Shown: positions 23,527 through 31,166, numbered from the stretch's first letter. The stretch: DNA of 35,735 nt from Clostridiales bacterium (GCA_004558115.1 SFDT01000018.1:1-35735); one strand, 5' to 3'. Program-made: numbers and translations. Notes: generated by a model not told the origin, from the sequence alone.

Positions 23527-24370
23527 ACTCTCCCACTTCGCCATCCCCTATGTCATCTGGATGGCGCTGTTCGTGGTGGCCCCGATCATCATCGTGGTCA
23601 TTTACGCCTTTTCCTCCGCCAGCGGCGGCTTCACCATGGCGAATTTCGCCCGCATGGGCACCTACGCCGTGGTGTTCACCCGGTCTTTCAAGCTGGCCAT
23701 CATCGCCACCATCATCTGCCTGCTCATCGGCTATCCCGTGTCCTATATCATGAGCAAGGAGGGCCCCCGGTTCCAGCGGATCGCCATGGTGCTCATCATG
23801 CTGCCCATGTGGATGAATTTCCTGCTGCGGACCTACTCCTGGATGTCCATTCTGGAGAATAACGGCCTTTTGAACCAGCTGTTCCAGAAGATTGGCCTCA
23901 TTGCCCTGTACAATCAGGTCTTCGGCACGGATCTTTCGTATTTCCGGCTCATCAACACCCAGGGAGCCGTGGTGCTGGGCATGGTGTACAACTACCTGCC
24001 CTTTATGATCCTGCCTATTTATTCCGTCATCATCAAGCTGGACCGCTCCCTCATCGAGGCGGCCCACGACCTGGGCGCCAACACCTTCAACGTGTTCCGC
24101 CGGGTCATTCTGCCCCTTTCCCTGCCCGGTGTGCTCTCCGGCATCACCATGGTGTTCGTCCCCTCCGTGTCCACCTTCGCCATCTCCAAGATGCTGGGCG
24201 GCGGCACGGAGATGATGTTGGGCGACCTCATTGAGCAGCAGTTCCTGGGCGGCGCCTATAACCCACAGCTGGGAGCCGCCATCTCCCTGGTGATGATGGT
24301 CATCGTGGTGGTGTGCATGTGGGTCATGAACCGCTTCGGCGAAGGTGAAGAACAGGCGGTGATGATGTGA
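23516..24370 (+). CDS. potB: Spermidine/putrescine ABC transporter permease PotB
   Basis: Membrane permease subunit of 284 residues with six predicted helices. The EAA loop that docks to PotA is EAAHDLGANTFNVFRRVILPLSLPG (about 188-212). The start is the ATG at 23516 (MKNKLSHFAIPYVIW), chosen because AGGAGG lies about nine bases upstream and the first helix begins at once; it overlaps the end of potA. The pair potB-potC overlaps by 4 bp (GTGA). It forms the pore with PotC. Confidence 0.95.
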   Translation: MKNKLSHFAIPYVIWMALFVVAPIIIVVIYAFSSASGGFTMANFARMGTYAVVFTRSFKLAIIATIICLLIGYPVSYIMSKEGPRFQRIAMVLIMLPMWMNFLLRTYSWMSILENNGLLNQLFQKIGLIALYNQVFGTDLSYFRLINTQGAVVLGMVYNYLPFMILPIYSVIIKLDRSLIEAAHDLGANTFNVFRRVILPLSLPGVLSGITMVFVPSVSTFAISKMLGGGTEMMLGDLIEQQFLGGAYNPQLGAAISLVMMVIVVVCMWVMNRFGEGEEQAVMM

Positions 24371-25239
24371 AAAAGAACAATTCCCTGTTGAACCGCCTGT
24401 TCATGGTATTGGTGTTCGTATTTTTGTACGCGCCCATCGTCCTGCTCATCGTGTTCTCCTTCAACGCCGGCAACAGCAATACCGTCTGGAAGGGCTTTTC
24501 CCTGGACTGGTACGCCAAGCTGCTCCATGACCGGCTCATCATGCAGAGCGTGTACACAACGCTGCTGGTGTCCCTGCTGGCCACCCTGGTCGCCACCGTC
24601 GCCGGCACCTTTGCCGCCATCGGCTTTTACGCCATGCGCCGCAAGCTCCGGGACCCCCTCATGACCATCAACAACATCCCCATGATGAACGCGGATATCG
24701 TCACCGGTGTGTCGCTGTGCCTGTTCTTCGTGGCGTTTTTCGGCCTGTGGAGCGATTTCGCCTCCTGGTTCAACGGCCTGCAGCACCTTGTCCGGCTGCC
24801 TACCCGGCTGACTATGGGCTTTGGCACATTGCTCATCGCCCACATCTGCTTCAACATCCCCTATGTCATTTTGTCCGTTGGCCCCAAGCTGCGGCAGATG
24901 GACAAAAACCTGGTGGACGCCGCCATGGATCTGGGCTGCACCTGGATGCAGGCTTTCCGGAAGGTCATCCTGCCGGAGATCAAGCCCGGCATCGTCTCCG
25001 GCGCCCTGACGGCCTTTACCATGAGCATTGACGATTTCGTCATCAGCTACTTCACCGCCGGTTCTTCCGCTTCCACCCTGGCCATGACTATTTACGGCAT
25101 GACCAAAAAGCGGGTCACGCCGGAGATCAACGCCATCTCCACCCTTTTGTTCGTGACGGTGCTGGTGCTGCTGGCTATCGTCAACATCCGGGAGGCCCGG
25201 CAGGAGCGCCGCCGCTCCGCGGAGCTTCACCGCGTCTGA
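24367..25239 (+). CDS. potC: Spermidine/putrescine ABC transporter permease PotC
   Basis: Second permease subunit, 290 residues, six predicted helices. The EAA loop is DAAMDLGCTWMQAFRKVILPEIKPG. The substrate-channel region has LTAFTMSIDDFVISYFTAG, the PotC-typical block. It begins with GTG, whose last two bases and the next A are the potB stop, so translation depends on potB. The upstream ribosome site GGCGGTGAT is moderate. It is followed by a 61-bp gap with a hairpin before potD. Confidence 0.95.
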   Translation: MKKNNSLLNRLFMVLVFVFLYAPIVLLIVFSFNAGNSNTVWKGFSLDWYAKLLHDRLIMQSVYTTLLVSLLATLVATVAGTFAAIGFYAMRRKLRDPLMTINNIPMMNADIVTGVSLCLFFVAFFGLWSDFASWFNGLQHLVRLPTRLTMGFGTLLIAHICFNIPYVILSVGPKLRQMDKNLVDAAMDLGCTWMQAFRKVILPEIKPGIVSGALTAFTMSIDDFVISYFTAGSSASTLAMTIYGMTKKRVTPEINAISTLLFVTVLVLLAIVNIREARQERRRSAELHRV

Positions 25240-25242
25240 CGG

Positions 25243-25266
25243 TTTCACGGCCCTGGGGCCATGAAA
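25243..25266 (+). other. Hairpin between potC and potD without a T tract
   Basis: TTTCA(C)GGCC, a CTGG loop, GGCC(A)TGAAA can pair with a single C/A mismatch. No run of T follows, so it is not a good terminator. It may protect the potC mRNA end or mark a processing site that lets potD, needed in excess, be made at a different level. This is inference. Confidence 0.4.
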
Positions 25267-25300
25267 TAGAATTTCACACAAACACTGGAGGAATGATCAA

Positions 25301-26383
25301 TTGAAAAAGACACTTGCCTTGGCCCTTGCCATGATGATGGCAGCTACGATGCTCCTGACCGGCTGCGGAAGCGGCGGCAGCGAGGAGCGGGTCGTCAACG
25401 TGTGCAGCTGGGGTGAATACATTGATGAAGATTTGATTTATCAATTCGAGGAGGAAACCGGCATCAAGGTCAACTATCAGATCGCGGAAAGCAACGAGGC
25501 CCTCTATTCCCTGCTGAAGACCGGTGCCGGCGACTATGATGTCATCGTCCCCTCTGACTATATGATCGGCCGTCTGATCGCCGAGGACATGCTGGCGGAG
25601 CTGGATTACAGCAACATCCCCAACTTCGGCCTCATTGACGACCAGTACAAGGGCCTGAGCTACGACCCTGACAACAAATACACCGTGCCCTATACCTGGG
25701 GCACCCTGGGCATCATCTACAACACCACCATGGTGGACGAGCCCATCACCAGCTGGGACGCCATGTTTGACGAGAAGTACGCCGGACAGGTGCTGATGAT
25801 CCGCAACTCCCGGGACGCCCTGGCCGCCGCCCTGCTGGACCTGGGCTACGACATCAACACCACCGATGAAGCCCAGATCCGGGAGGCCTACCAGCTGCTC
25901 TCCGGCGCCAAGAGCGCCGGTGTGTACCAGGCCTTTGTCATGGACGAGGTGTTCCAGAAGATGGAGGGCGGCAACGCCGCCATCGCCATGTACTATGCCG
26001 GTGACTACCTGACCATGCTGGAGAACAATCCCGACCTCGCCTATGTGGTGCCCCAGGAGGGCAGCAACTGGTTTGTGGACGCCATGTGCGTGCTGAAGGA
26101 CGCCCAGCACAAGGAAGAGGCTGAGGAGTGGATCAACTTCATCGCCGGCACGGACGCCAACCTGGCCAACATGGACTACATCTGGTACGCCTCCCCCAAC
26201 ACCGAGGCACTGTCCGGCTATCCCGACTACTACCAGGAGACCTACGGTGAGGCGCTGGACATGGGCCTGTATGAGATCATGGCCGCTCCCCAGGAGGTCC
26301 TGGACCGCTGCACCCTGTACGAGAACCTGCCCGCCGAGACCCTGACCCTCTACAACGACCTGTGGACGGAGCTGGGCATTTGA
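25301..26383 (+). CDS. potD: Spermidine/putrescine-binding lipoprotein PotD
   Basis: Extracytoplasmic substrate-binding protein that delivers polyamines to PotBC, 360 residues, lipid-anchored through Cys22 (lipobox LLTGC). Typical PotD blocks are VNVCSWGEYIDEDLIYQFEEETGIKVNY, DYDVIVPSDYMIGRLI, and the YTWGTLGIIYN segment that lines the pocket. The C-terminal lobe has YYAGDYLTMLENNPDLAYVVPQEGSNWFVDAMCV. The start codon is TTG at 25301, set by GGAGG nine bases before it; a nearby ATG (25293) reads only three codons. A strong terminator follows, closing the potABCD operon. Confidence 0.95.
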   Translation: MKKTLALALAMMMAATMLLTGCGSGGSEERVVNVCSWGEYIDEDLIYQFEEETGIKVNYQIAESNEALYSLLKTGAGDYDVIVPSDYMIGRLIAEDMLAELDYSNIPNFGLIDDQYKGLSYDPDNKYTVPYTWGTLGIIYNTTMVDEPITSWDAMFDEKYAGQVLMIRNSRDALAAALLDLGYDINTTDEAQIREAYQLLSGAKSAGVYQAFVMDEVFQKMEGGNAAIAMYYAGDYLTMLENNPDLAYVVPQEGSNWFVDAMCVLKDAQHKEEAEEWINFIAGTDANLANMDYIWYASPNTEALSGYPDYYQETYGEALDMGLYEIMAAPQEVLDRCTLYENLPAETLTLYNDLWTELGI

Positions 26384-26391
26384 GCTGAGAA

Positions 26392-26424
26392 AAACGGCGC
26401 CGGGAACGGCGCCGTTTCCTTTTC
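26392..26424 (+). terminator. Terminator of potABCD
   Basis: A 10-bp perfect stem AAACGGCGCC (26392-26401) with GGCGCCGTTT (26408-26417), then TTCCTTTTC. It begins 9 bases after the potD stop. Confidence 0.85.
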
Positions 26425-26448
26425 GAAATTGAAACGGAGGTAATACAC

Positions 26449-26844
26449 ATGATTCTGATCGGAACGAAATGCCAGCTGGAACAGACGGTCACAGAGGAGC
26501 TGACCGCAGCCACCGTGGGCTCCGGCCTGCTGCCGGTGTTCGGCACCCCCTTCATGGCCGCCATGATGGAAAACGCCGCCATGACCTGCCTGCAAAACTT
26601 CCTGGAGGAGGGCAAAGGCAGCGTGGGCACCCACCTGGACATCACCCATGACGCTCCCACCCCCGTGGGCATGAAGGTCTGGGCGGAGGCGGAGATCACC
26701 AACGTGTCCGAAAACGGCAAGATGGTGGACTTCAAGGTGTCCGCCTGGGACGAAAAAGGCCCCATCGGCGGCGGCACCCACACCCGGGCCATCATTTCCA
26801 ATGATCGCTTCCTGGCCAAGTGCAATGCCAAGCTGGAAAAGTGA
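26449..26844 (+). CDS. FlK-like hotdog-fold thioesterase
   Basis: A 131-residue single-domain hotdog protein of the fluoroacetyl-CoA-specific thioesterase-like group. The three catalytic residues of FlK (Thr42, Glu50, His76) have clear equivalents with the same spacing: Thr33 in VFGTPFM, Glu41 in MMENAA, His67 in DITHDAPTP. The start of the domain, ATVGSGLLPVFGTP, is also typical. Probably it hydrolyses a small acyl-CoA; the natural substrate in anaerobes is unknown and fluoroacetate is not implied. ACGGAGGT precedes the ATG. No separate promoter is obvious, and the gene starts 24 bp after the potD terminator, so it may depend on read-through. Confidence 0.88.
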   Translation: MILIGTKCQLEQTVTEELTAATVGSGLLPVFGTPFMAAMMENAAMTCLQNFLEEGKGSVGTHLDITHDAPTPVGMKVWAEAEITNVSENGKMVDFKVSAWDEKGPIGGGTHTRAIISNDRFLAKCNAKLEK

Positions 26845-26850
26845 ATCCGC

Positions 26851-26888
26851 AAAAACGATCCCCCGGCGATAGCCGGGGGATCGTTTTT
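26851..26888. terminator. Bidirectional terminator between thioesterase and VOC genes
   Basis: A 17-bp perfect stem (26851-26867 with 26872-26888, GATA loop) with A and T tracts at both feet. Its right foot overlaps the stop codon of the convergent VOC gene (26887). Confidence 0.92.
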
Positions 26889-27366
26889 ATGGCCTTTTCA
26901 ATTGCTCCCGGACATATTCCACCGGCACATCCATCCGGCGGGCAATGCCCTCCTCGTCCAGGCCGCTGTCCCGGAAGCGGCGGCACACGTCGCTGATGGC
27001 CTCCCCCACCTCGATGATGTGGCGGTCCGGGTCATACAGCCGCACCACCCGCTGGCCCCAGCGGTGCTCCAGCGGCGCGTGTACCAGCTCCACCGACGGC
27101 CTTTCAAACAGCTGCCGCAAAAAGCCGTCAAAGTCGCCGGTCTCAAAATAGACCTCGCTGTTATTGCCGCCAAAGGCAATCTCCTCCGGTGTCTTTCCCA
27201 GAAAGCCCGCCCAGCTGTCCAGGGTCTGGAGGGCCAAACCGCCCTCCAGCACCACGTTGGCGCCGAAGTCGCTGACCGGCTCCAGGCCCAGCACGGTCTT
27301 ATAAAAGTTCTTGGAACGCTCCATATCCGCCACCACAAACAGCGGATTTTGCAATTGCAGCTTCAT
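26887..27366 (-). CDS. VOC (glyoxalase/bleomycin-resistance) family protein with added C-terminal helices
   Basis: A 159-residue protein. Residues 1-120 form a vicinal-oxygen-chelate domain: NPLFVVADMERSKNFYKTVLGLEPV opens it and VRLYDPDRHIIEVGE closes it, with H115 and E118 as possible metal ligands. After it, residues about 125-157 (VCRRFRDSGLDEEGIARRMDVPVEYVREQL) look like a small helix-turn-helix; GLDEEGIARRMDVPVEYV has the spacing of a recognition motif. Such a fused tail is not usual in plain glyoxalases. The start overlaps the spoIIR stop by ATGA, so it is translated with spoIIR. The substrate is unknown. Confidence 0.82.
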   Translation of the reverse strand: MKLQLQNPLFVVADMERSKNFYKTVLGLEPVSDFGANVVLEGGLALQTLDSWAGFLGKTPEEIAFGGNNSEVYFETGDFDGFLRQLFERPSVELVHAPLEHRWGQRVVRLYDPDRHIIEVGEAISDVCRRFRDSGLDEEGIARRMDVPVEYVREQLKRP

Positions 27367-28007
27367 GCCGCGCCTCCTTCCAATCTGGCCTTCAGCTTTT
27401 CCCAGAGCTCCACGGACTTCAGCCGCAGCTCATAGCCCCGGTTTTCCTCCGTGATGAGGCCCACCTGGTCCTCGCTCAGTCCCGCCGCCAGCGCCGTTTC
27501 CGCCACATCCTCCGAGGCCGCCGCGCACAATGGCGGGAACACCACGCACCACCAGTTTTGCCCCTCCGCCGCGCCGATGAGGACCCGCAGGGCCAGATAC
27601 TCCCCCGCCGGCAGGGTGAAGCCGTCGTACGTCCGGGTGGGAAAGGCCGTCTCCTCCAGCCGGACGGAGACCGGGTAGTCATAGCCGCATTCCGCGATCT
27701 CCTCCGCCGCCAGCCGCTCCAGCTCCGGCAGGGCCGCTGTCAGCCGCTGTTCCGCGTCCTTCCGGTCGGCGGAGGCTTCCAGCAGAGCCTCTGTCTCCGC
27801 CAGCACCCGGTCCCGGACCCGCAGCTTCAATTCCTGGTCCTCCTGGGAGTCGGAGTTGGCCAGCACGTGGAGCCGCACCACTTTTTCCGACAGGGCCGTC
27901 TGCTCCCCCAGGGACAGCGCCCCTGTCAGCAGCACCGCCGCCAATCCCGCCAGCAGCCCCAGTTCCCAAAGATGCAGCCCCCGAAAGGGCTTTGTTTTTG
28001 TATTCAT
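27363..28007 (-). CDS. spoIIR: Stage II sporulation protein R
   Basis: Signal protein made in the forespore and secreted into the intermembrane space, where it triggers SpoIIGA to cleave pro-sigma-E in the mother cell. The 214 residues include one N-terminal membrane/export helix (about 13-31), then the conserved block VRLHVLANSDSQEDQELKLRVRDRVL and the signature EYLALRVLIGAAEGQNWWCVVFPPLC. It shows that the organism can sporulate. AAAGGAA precedes the ATG. No clear sigma-F promoter was seen in the 60-bp gap upstream. Confidence 0.96.
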   Translation of the reverse strand: MNTKTKPFRGLHLWELGLLAGLAAVLLTGALSLGEQTALSEKVVRLHVLANSDSQEDQELKLRVRDRVLAETEALLEASADRKDAEQRLTAALPELERLAAEEIAECGYDYPVSVRLEETAFPTRTYDGFTLPAGEYLALRVLIGAAEGQNWWCVVFPPLCAAASEDVAETALAAGLSEDQVGLITEENRGYELRLKSVELWEKLKARLEGGAA

Positions 28008-28008
28008 G

Positions 28009-28053
28009 GTCCATCCGTTCCTTTCCTATGTAAGGTCTGTCAACAGGATGGAC
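28009..28053 (-). repeat. Inverted repeat in the spoIIR leader
   Basis: Arms of 8 bp, GTCCATCC (28009-28016) and GGATGGAC (28046-28053), flank the spoIIR ribosome binding site, which would lie in a 29-base loop. It could be an mRNA fold or a protein-binding site; this may also be chance. Confidence 0.35.
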
Positions 28054-28067
28054 AACTTTTCCAGCTT

Positions 28068-28943
28068 TTATTCCGTCCGGACGAATTTTTTCACCGGCTC
28101 CGCCACGTAGGTCTGGGCATAGGCGGTCTTCAGCACCGCGGCGGCCCGCTCCGCCTCCTCCCGGCGGCGGAACATGCCGAACACCGTGGGCCCGGAACCG
28201 CTCATGGCGGCGTTCAACGCCCCCAGCTCCCGGAGCCGCTCCTTGATGCGGAAGACCTCTCCGTATTCCGGCGGCAAAACCTCCTCGAAAACGTTCCCCA
28301 GCCGGGCCGCCACGCCCTCCAGGTCCCCGGCGGCCAGAGCCTCCGCCATGCCGCCGACATCCGGCCGGTCCGTCAGCTCCGCACCGTCTACCCGGGCAAA
28401 CAGCGTGGGCGTGGGAATGCCGAAATCCGGCTTGCAGAGGACAAAGGCACAGGGCGGCAAAGGCGGCAGGTCCGTCAGCACCTCGCCCCGCCCCTCCGCC
28501 AGGGCGGTGCCGCCCCGGACGCAGAAGGGCATGTCACTGCCCACCGTCAGGCCGATGCGCTCCAGCTCCTCATCCTCCATGGCGGGACAGTAGCGGTCCC
28601 GCAGCAGCCGCAGCAGAGCCGCTACGTCGGCGCTGCCGCCGCCCATGCCGGCGTAGGCCGGCGTCCGCTTTTCCAGCGTCACGGCAAGGCCGGGCATGGG
28701 AAGGCCGGCGGACCGGAAAAACGCCTCCGCCGCCTGCTGCTCCAGGGTCTTTTTTCCCGCCGGAATGAAATCCCCGTCGGTTTGGAGGGAAAAGTCCTCC
28801 GCCGTCTCCTCCACTGTCACGGTGTCGCAGAGGGACACCGTCTGCATCACCATCCGCATCTCGTGGTATCCGTCCCCCCGGCGTCCTAGAATGTCCAGCG
28901 CCAGGTTCACCTTGGCCGGCGCGTCCCGCTTCATTTCCATCAT
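28068..28943 (-). CDS. ispE: 4-diphosphocytidyl-2-C-methyl-D-erythritol kinase
   Basis: GHMP kinase of the non-mevalonate (MEP) isoprenoid pathway, phosphorylating CDP-methylerythritol. The 291-residue form has PAKVNLALDILGRRGDGYHEMRMVMQ at the start, the ATP loop PAYAGMGGGSADVAALL (family PxGaGLGGGSsNAA), and AMSGSGPTVFGMF near the end. The start is the ATG at 28943 because it overlaps the preceding stop as ATGA and has GGAGG five bases upstream. An earlier in-frame ATG (28955) is possible. It lies between a CDP-alcohol phosphatidyltransferase and spoIIR. Confidence 0.95.
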   Translation of the reverse strand: MMEMKRDAPAKVNLALDILGRRGDGYHEMRMVMQTVSLCDTVTVEETAEDFSLQTDGDFIPAGKKTLEQQAAEAFFRSAGLPMPGLAVTLEKRTPAYAGMGGGSADVAALLRLLRDRYCPAMEDEELERIGLTVGSDMPFCVRGGTALAEGRGEVLTDLPPLPPCAFVLCKPDFGIPTPTLFARVDGAELTDRPDVGGMAEALAAGDLEGVAARLGNVFEEVLPPEYGEVFRIKERLRELGALNAAMSGSGPTVFGMFRRREEAERAAAVLKTAYAQTYVAEPVKKFVRTE

Positions 28944-29479
28944 ACATTCCTCCATGAAAAGCATCCTGCCGCTTCCACCCGGCATTCTCCCCGGCACACC
29001 AGCAGCAGGTCCTCCGCCGCGGCTGCCAGCGCCAGCAGGCACAGCGCCGAGGCATATGCTGCCAGATGCCCGCCCACAGCATAGGGCAGGCAGAACAGTC
29101 CCGCCCCTGTCAGCTTGTTCAGCCGGGTATGCAGGGCCGGGATACACCCATGCCGCCACAGGCAGAGCCAGAACGCGGCGCCCCGTCCCACCGCCGTCGC
29201 CAGCGCCCCCAGCCAGACCGCCGGCGGCAGCAGCCGCCACAGGCAGGGCAGCAGGCAGACCGACGCCGCCGCGAAAAACACCAGGTCGGCGGCACTGTCC
29301 AGCCGGGCGCCAAAGGCACTTTGACTTCCGGTCCGCCGGGCTGCCGGCCCATCCAGCAGGTCCGTAAGGCCGGCAGCGGTATACAGGGTAAAAAAGGCAG
29401 GGCTTCCAGCTTCCGTTCCCAGCAAACAAACCGCCAGAACGATCCGGGCAGCTGTCAGGCAATTGGCCAGATGCCGCAT
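28940..29479 (-). CDS. CDP-alcohol phosphatidyltransferase family protein
   Basis: A 179-residue integral membrane enzyme. It carries a complete CDP-alcohol phosphotransferase motif, DG(x)2AR(x)8G(x)3D(x)3D: D40, D43-G44, A47-R48, G57, D61 and D65. Several hydrophobic helices follow. It should transfer a phosphatidyl group from CDP-diacylglycerol to an alcohol; which alcohol cannot be told, and a PgsA-like role is possible. It is shorter than many PgsA proteins. It is the first gene of the unit with ispE, spoIIR and the VOC gene, behind an extended -10 promoter. Confidence 0.9.
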   Translation of the reverse strand: MRHLANCLTAARIVLAVCLLGTEAGSPAFFTLYTAAGLTDLLDGPAARRTGSQSAFGARLDSAADLVFFAAASVCLLPCLWRLLPPAVWLGALATAVGRGAAFWLCLWRHGCIPALHTRLNKLTGAGLFCLPYAVGGHLAAYASALCLLALAAAAEDLLLVCRGECRVEAAGCFSWRNV

Positions 29480-29502
29480 ATCTCCACCCCCTTATAAGCA
29501 GG

Positions 29503-29531
29503 ATTCTACCATATACAGCGGAAAAAGAAAA
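29503..29531 (-). promoter_or_regulatory. Extended -10 promoter of the CDP-alcohol transferase operon
   Basis: Minus strand: TGGTAGAAT gives a TGn-extended -10 (TAGAAT, 29503-29508). The -35 at 29526-29531 (TTTTCT) is poor and overlaps the T tract of the upstream terminator. Confidence 0.55.
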
Positions 29532-29563
29532 GCAGGAGCCCCGGGAAAACCCGGAGCCCCTGC
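29522..29563 (-). terminator. Terminator of the 51-residue membrane gene
   Basis: A 14-bp stem with two mismatches (29532-29545 with 29550-29563, AAAA loop), followed on the minus strand by TTTTCTTTTTC. It starts 12 bp after the stop codon. Confidence 0.82.
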
Positions 29564-29574
29564 CATGAGGCGGA

Positions 29575-29730
29575 TCAGAACCATCCCCGTCTCATCCTGA
29601 AGGTGTGGATGGCGTCGGCTACGATGTACACAATGCTGATTCCCAATAAGATCACGGCAGGCAGAAACAGCAGTTCAAAGAAGACCATATTTCCACCCAT
29701 CAGAAATGCGGCCTGCAACAACTTCAGCAT
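29575..29730 (-). CDS. Small membrane protein, 51 residues
   Basis: A short protein with one or two hydrophobic stretches (VFFELLFLPAVILLGISIVYIVADAI) and a basic end (RMRRGWF). The ATG at 29730 was chosen because AAAGGAG is six bases before it; the frame opens further upstream only from a GTG inside an inverted repeat. It has its own terminator and a structured leader (29751-29771), which supports a real gene. The family is not recognised. Confidence 0.62.
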   Translation of the reverse strand: MLKLLQAAFLMGGNMVFFELLFLPAVILLGISIVYIVADAIHTFRMRRGWF

Positions 29731-29750
29731 GACGTGCTCCTTTCTCCTCC

Positions 29751-29771
29751 ATCTGGTGAAAATCACCAGAT
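29751..29771. repeat. Palindrome upstream of the small membrane gene
   Basis: Perfect 9-bp arms ATCTGGTGA and TCACCAGAT around AAA, 21 bp before the chosen ATG. It may be an operator or a leader hairpin. No T run follows in the direction of the small gene, so it is not a terminator. No confident promoter was found upstream (29772-29824). Confidence 0.55.
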
Positions 29772-29824
29772 TTTCACTTGTTTCGCCACCCTTCTTTGGT
29801 TAAATCTTAACACACCTTTTACGA

Positions 29825-29862
29825 AAATAAAAGACCCGGCGGCAAAAATTTTTGCCGCCGGG
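29825..29862 (-). terminator. Terminator of the thrH-DUF1015 unit
   Basis: A 28-bp perfect palindrome (29835-29862, arms CCCGGCGGCAAAAA) followed on the minus strand by TCTTTTATTTT. It begins 7 bases after the DUF1015 stop. Confidence 0.88.
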
Positions 29863-29869
29863 AGAACAT

Positions 29870-31153
29870 TTACCGAATGCGCCGGGCCTCCACATAATAC
29901 CGCTTATCCCGGGCATGCCCCATGGAAAAGGTCTTACGGGGCAGCACGCCGTCCGCCATCACGGTCTTGAACAGCTGTTCCTTCCCCATGGCCGGCAGCA
30001 AAAACGCAATGGCGCCGGCTTGGCGTCCCAGCTCCTCCGCCGCCTCATGGCCGTGGATATAGTCGAGGCGGCCGGTATGGCTCTTGCAATAATCGTCCAA
30101 AAAGGCCTGGAGCGTTCCCACCGCCAGCTGAGACGTGGGAGCCGGCACCGTGACAGCGCCGCTGCCGCCGGCCCAGGCATAGCGGATGGTGTGTCCTTCC
30201 CCCGCTCCCAAATAGGCGCCGGGATAATACGCCAGCAGAGCCGGCAGCACCTCCCCGGGGTCCACGCCGAACAAACAGCGGTGAATGGGGGCAAAAGCCA
30301 GGGCATCGTCGTGGCTGTTCACCACCTCCGCCAGGGCATAGCGGGCCGGGTCCGTACGCCGCTGCTCCGGGGGCAGTGTGCGCTTCCGCTCCTCCCAGCA
30401 GGCCTTGGCGGCGGCCAGGGAGTGGTTGCCGTCCCCTACGGCAAACAGCATGGGGGCCGCTCCGGGAAGGCCGTACTTTTCCCCAGGCAGCGCCGGGTCC
30501 GCCAGCGCCGCCAGTGCCGCGGAGAGCCGGGGATACGCCGCCCGGGGCACCTGCCAGCCCCGCAGGTGTCCTCCGCCCTGTTGAAGGTCAAAGTCATAGA
30601 CCGGCTCCATACCGTCCCGCTCCGCCGCCAACGGTTCGATGACGGTCCGCTCCGGGTCATCGATGAGCAGCATCACGTGGGGCAGCTCGATGGGAGCGTC
30701 CCGCCGCACCCGCGTCCGGGGCGGAATGCGGTCCAGCACCGTCCCCTCCGTGGCCCGGACGAGGGCGCCGGAGCCGGGGGTGAAATCATATTGCTCCAGG
30801 TCCACCATCCCCACAAGTCCCCGGCGCACCTTGCCGTCGGACTGGGTGCGCTCCACGTACAAAAGCGCATCCTCCAGGATTTGGAACATGCCGCCGGCCA
30901 GATATCGCTCCATGGCGGCGTTGATGGCGGCGATGTGGTCCGCTACATCCGCGTCCCCCAGCCGGGCCTCCGGCAGAATGAGCCGCAATGCAGAGGGTGC
31001 GTCCCCCACGGTGTCCTCCACCGCCTGCCAGTATTCCGGCTGGGAGGTGAACTGGTCACAGGCCACCACCGCCCACTTTGTCATATCCGTGCCCGCCCGG
31101 GGCAGCAGAATATCCGCCGGGCCGAAGCCCAGCGGCTGAAAATTCTGATCCAT
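29870..31153 (-). CDS. DUF1015 family protein
   Basis: A 427-residue cytoplasmic protein of the DUF1015 family, which is widespread in anaerobes and has no firm function. Visible family blocks are WAVVACDQFTSQPEYW (about 27-42), RRGLVGMVDLEQYDF, TRVRRDAPIELPHVMLLIDDPE, and the hallmark AVGDGNHSLAAAKACWE (about 243-259), then VNSHDDALAFAPIHR. The His and Asp residues of the hallmark suggest a phospho-transfer or nucleotide-related active site, but this is inference. AGGAG precedes the ATG and overlaps the stop of the small gene upstream. In some genomes the gene sits near serine-biosynthesis genes, and here thrH is close by. Confidence 0.9.
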   Translation of the reverse strand: MDQNFQPLGFGPADILLPRAGTDMTKWAVVACDQFTSQPEYWQAVEDTVGDAPSALRLILPEARLGDADVADHIAAINAAMERYLAGGMFQILEDALLYVERTQSDGKVRRGLVGMVDLEQYDFTPGSGALVRATEGTVLDRIPPRTRVRRDAPIELPHVMLLIDDPERTVIEPLAAERDGMEPVYDFDLQQGGGHLRGWQVPRAAYPRLSAALAALADPALPGEKYGLPGAAPMLFAVGDGNHSLAAAKACWEERKRTLPPEQRRTDPARYALAEVVNSHDDALAFAPIHRCLFGVDPGEVLPALLAYYPGAYLGAGEGHTIRYAWAGGSGAVTVPAPTSQLAVGTLQAFLDDYCKSHTGRLDYIHGHEAAEELGRQAGAIAFLLPAMGKEQLFKTVMADGVLPRKTFSMGHARDKRYYVEARRIR

Positions 31154-31166
31154 TGGTGCTGTTCTC

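Noticed and set aside
22246..23544. Long minus-strand frame opposite potA
   Set aside because: It is the reverse mirror of potA, with no start signal; PotA motifs are complete on the plus strand.
24256..25281. Minus-strand frame opposite potB and potC
   Set aside because: Shadow of the permease genes, with no ribosome site and no recognisable domain.
28956..29462. Long N-terminal extension of IspE
   Set aside because: It is an alternative frame of the CDP-alcohol phosphatidyltransferase gene; the ATGA overlap and ribosome site place the IspE start at 28943.
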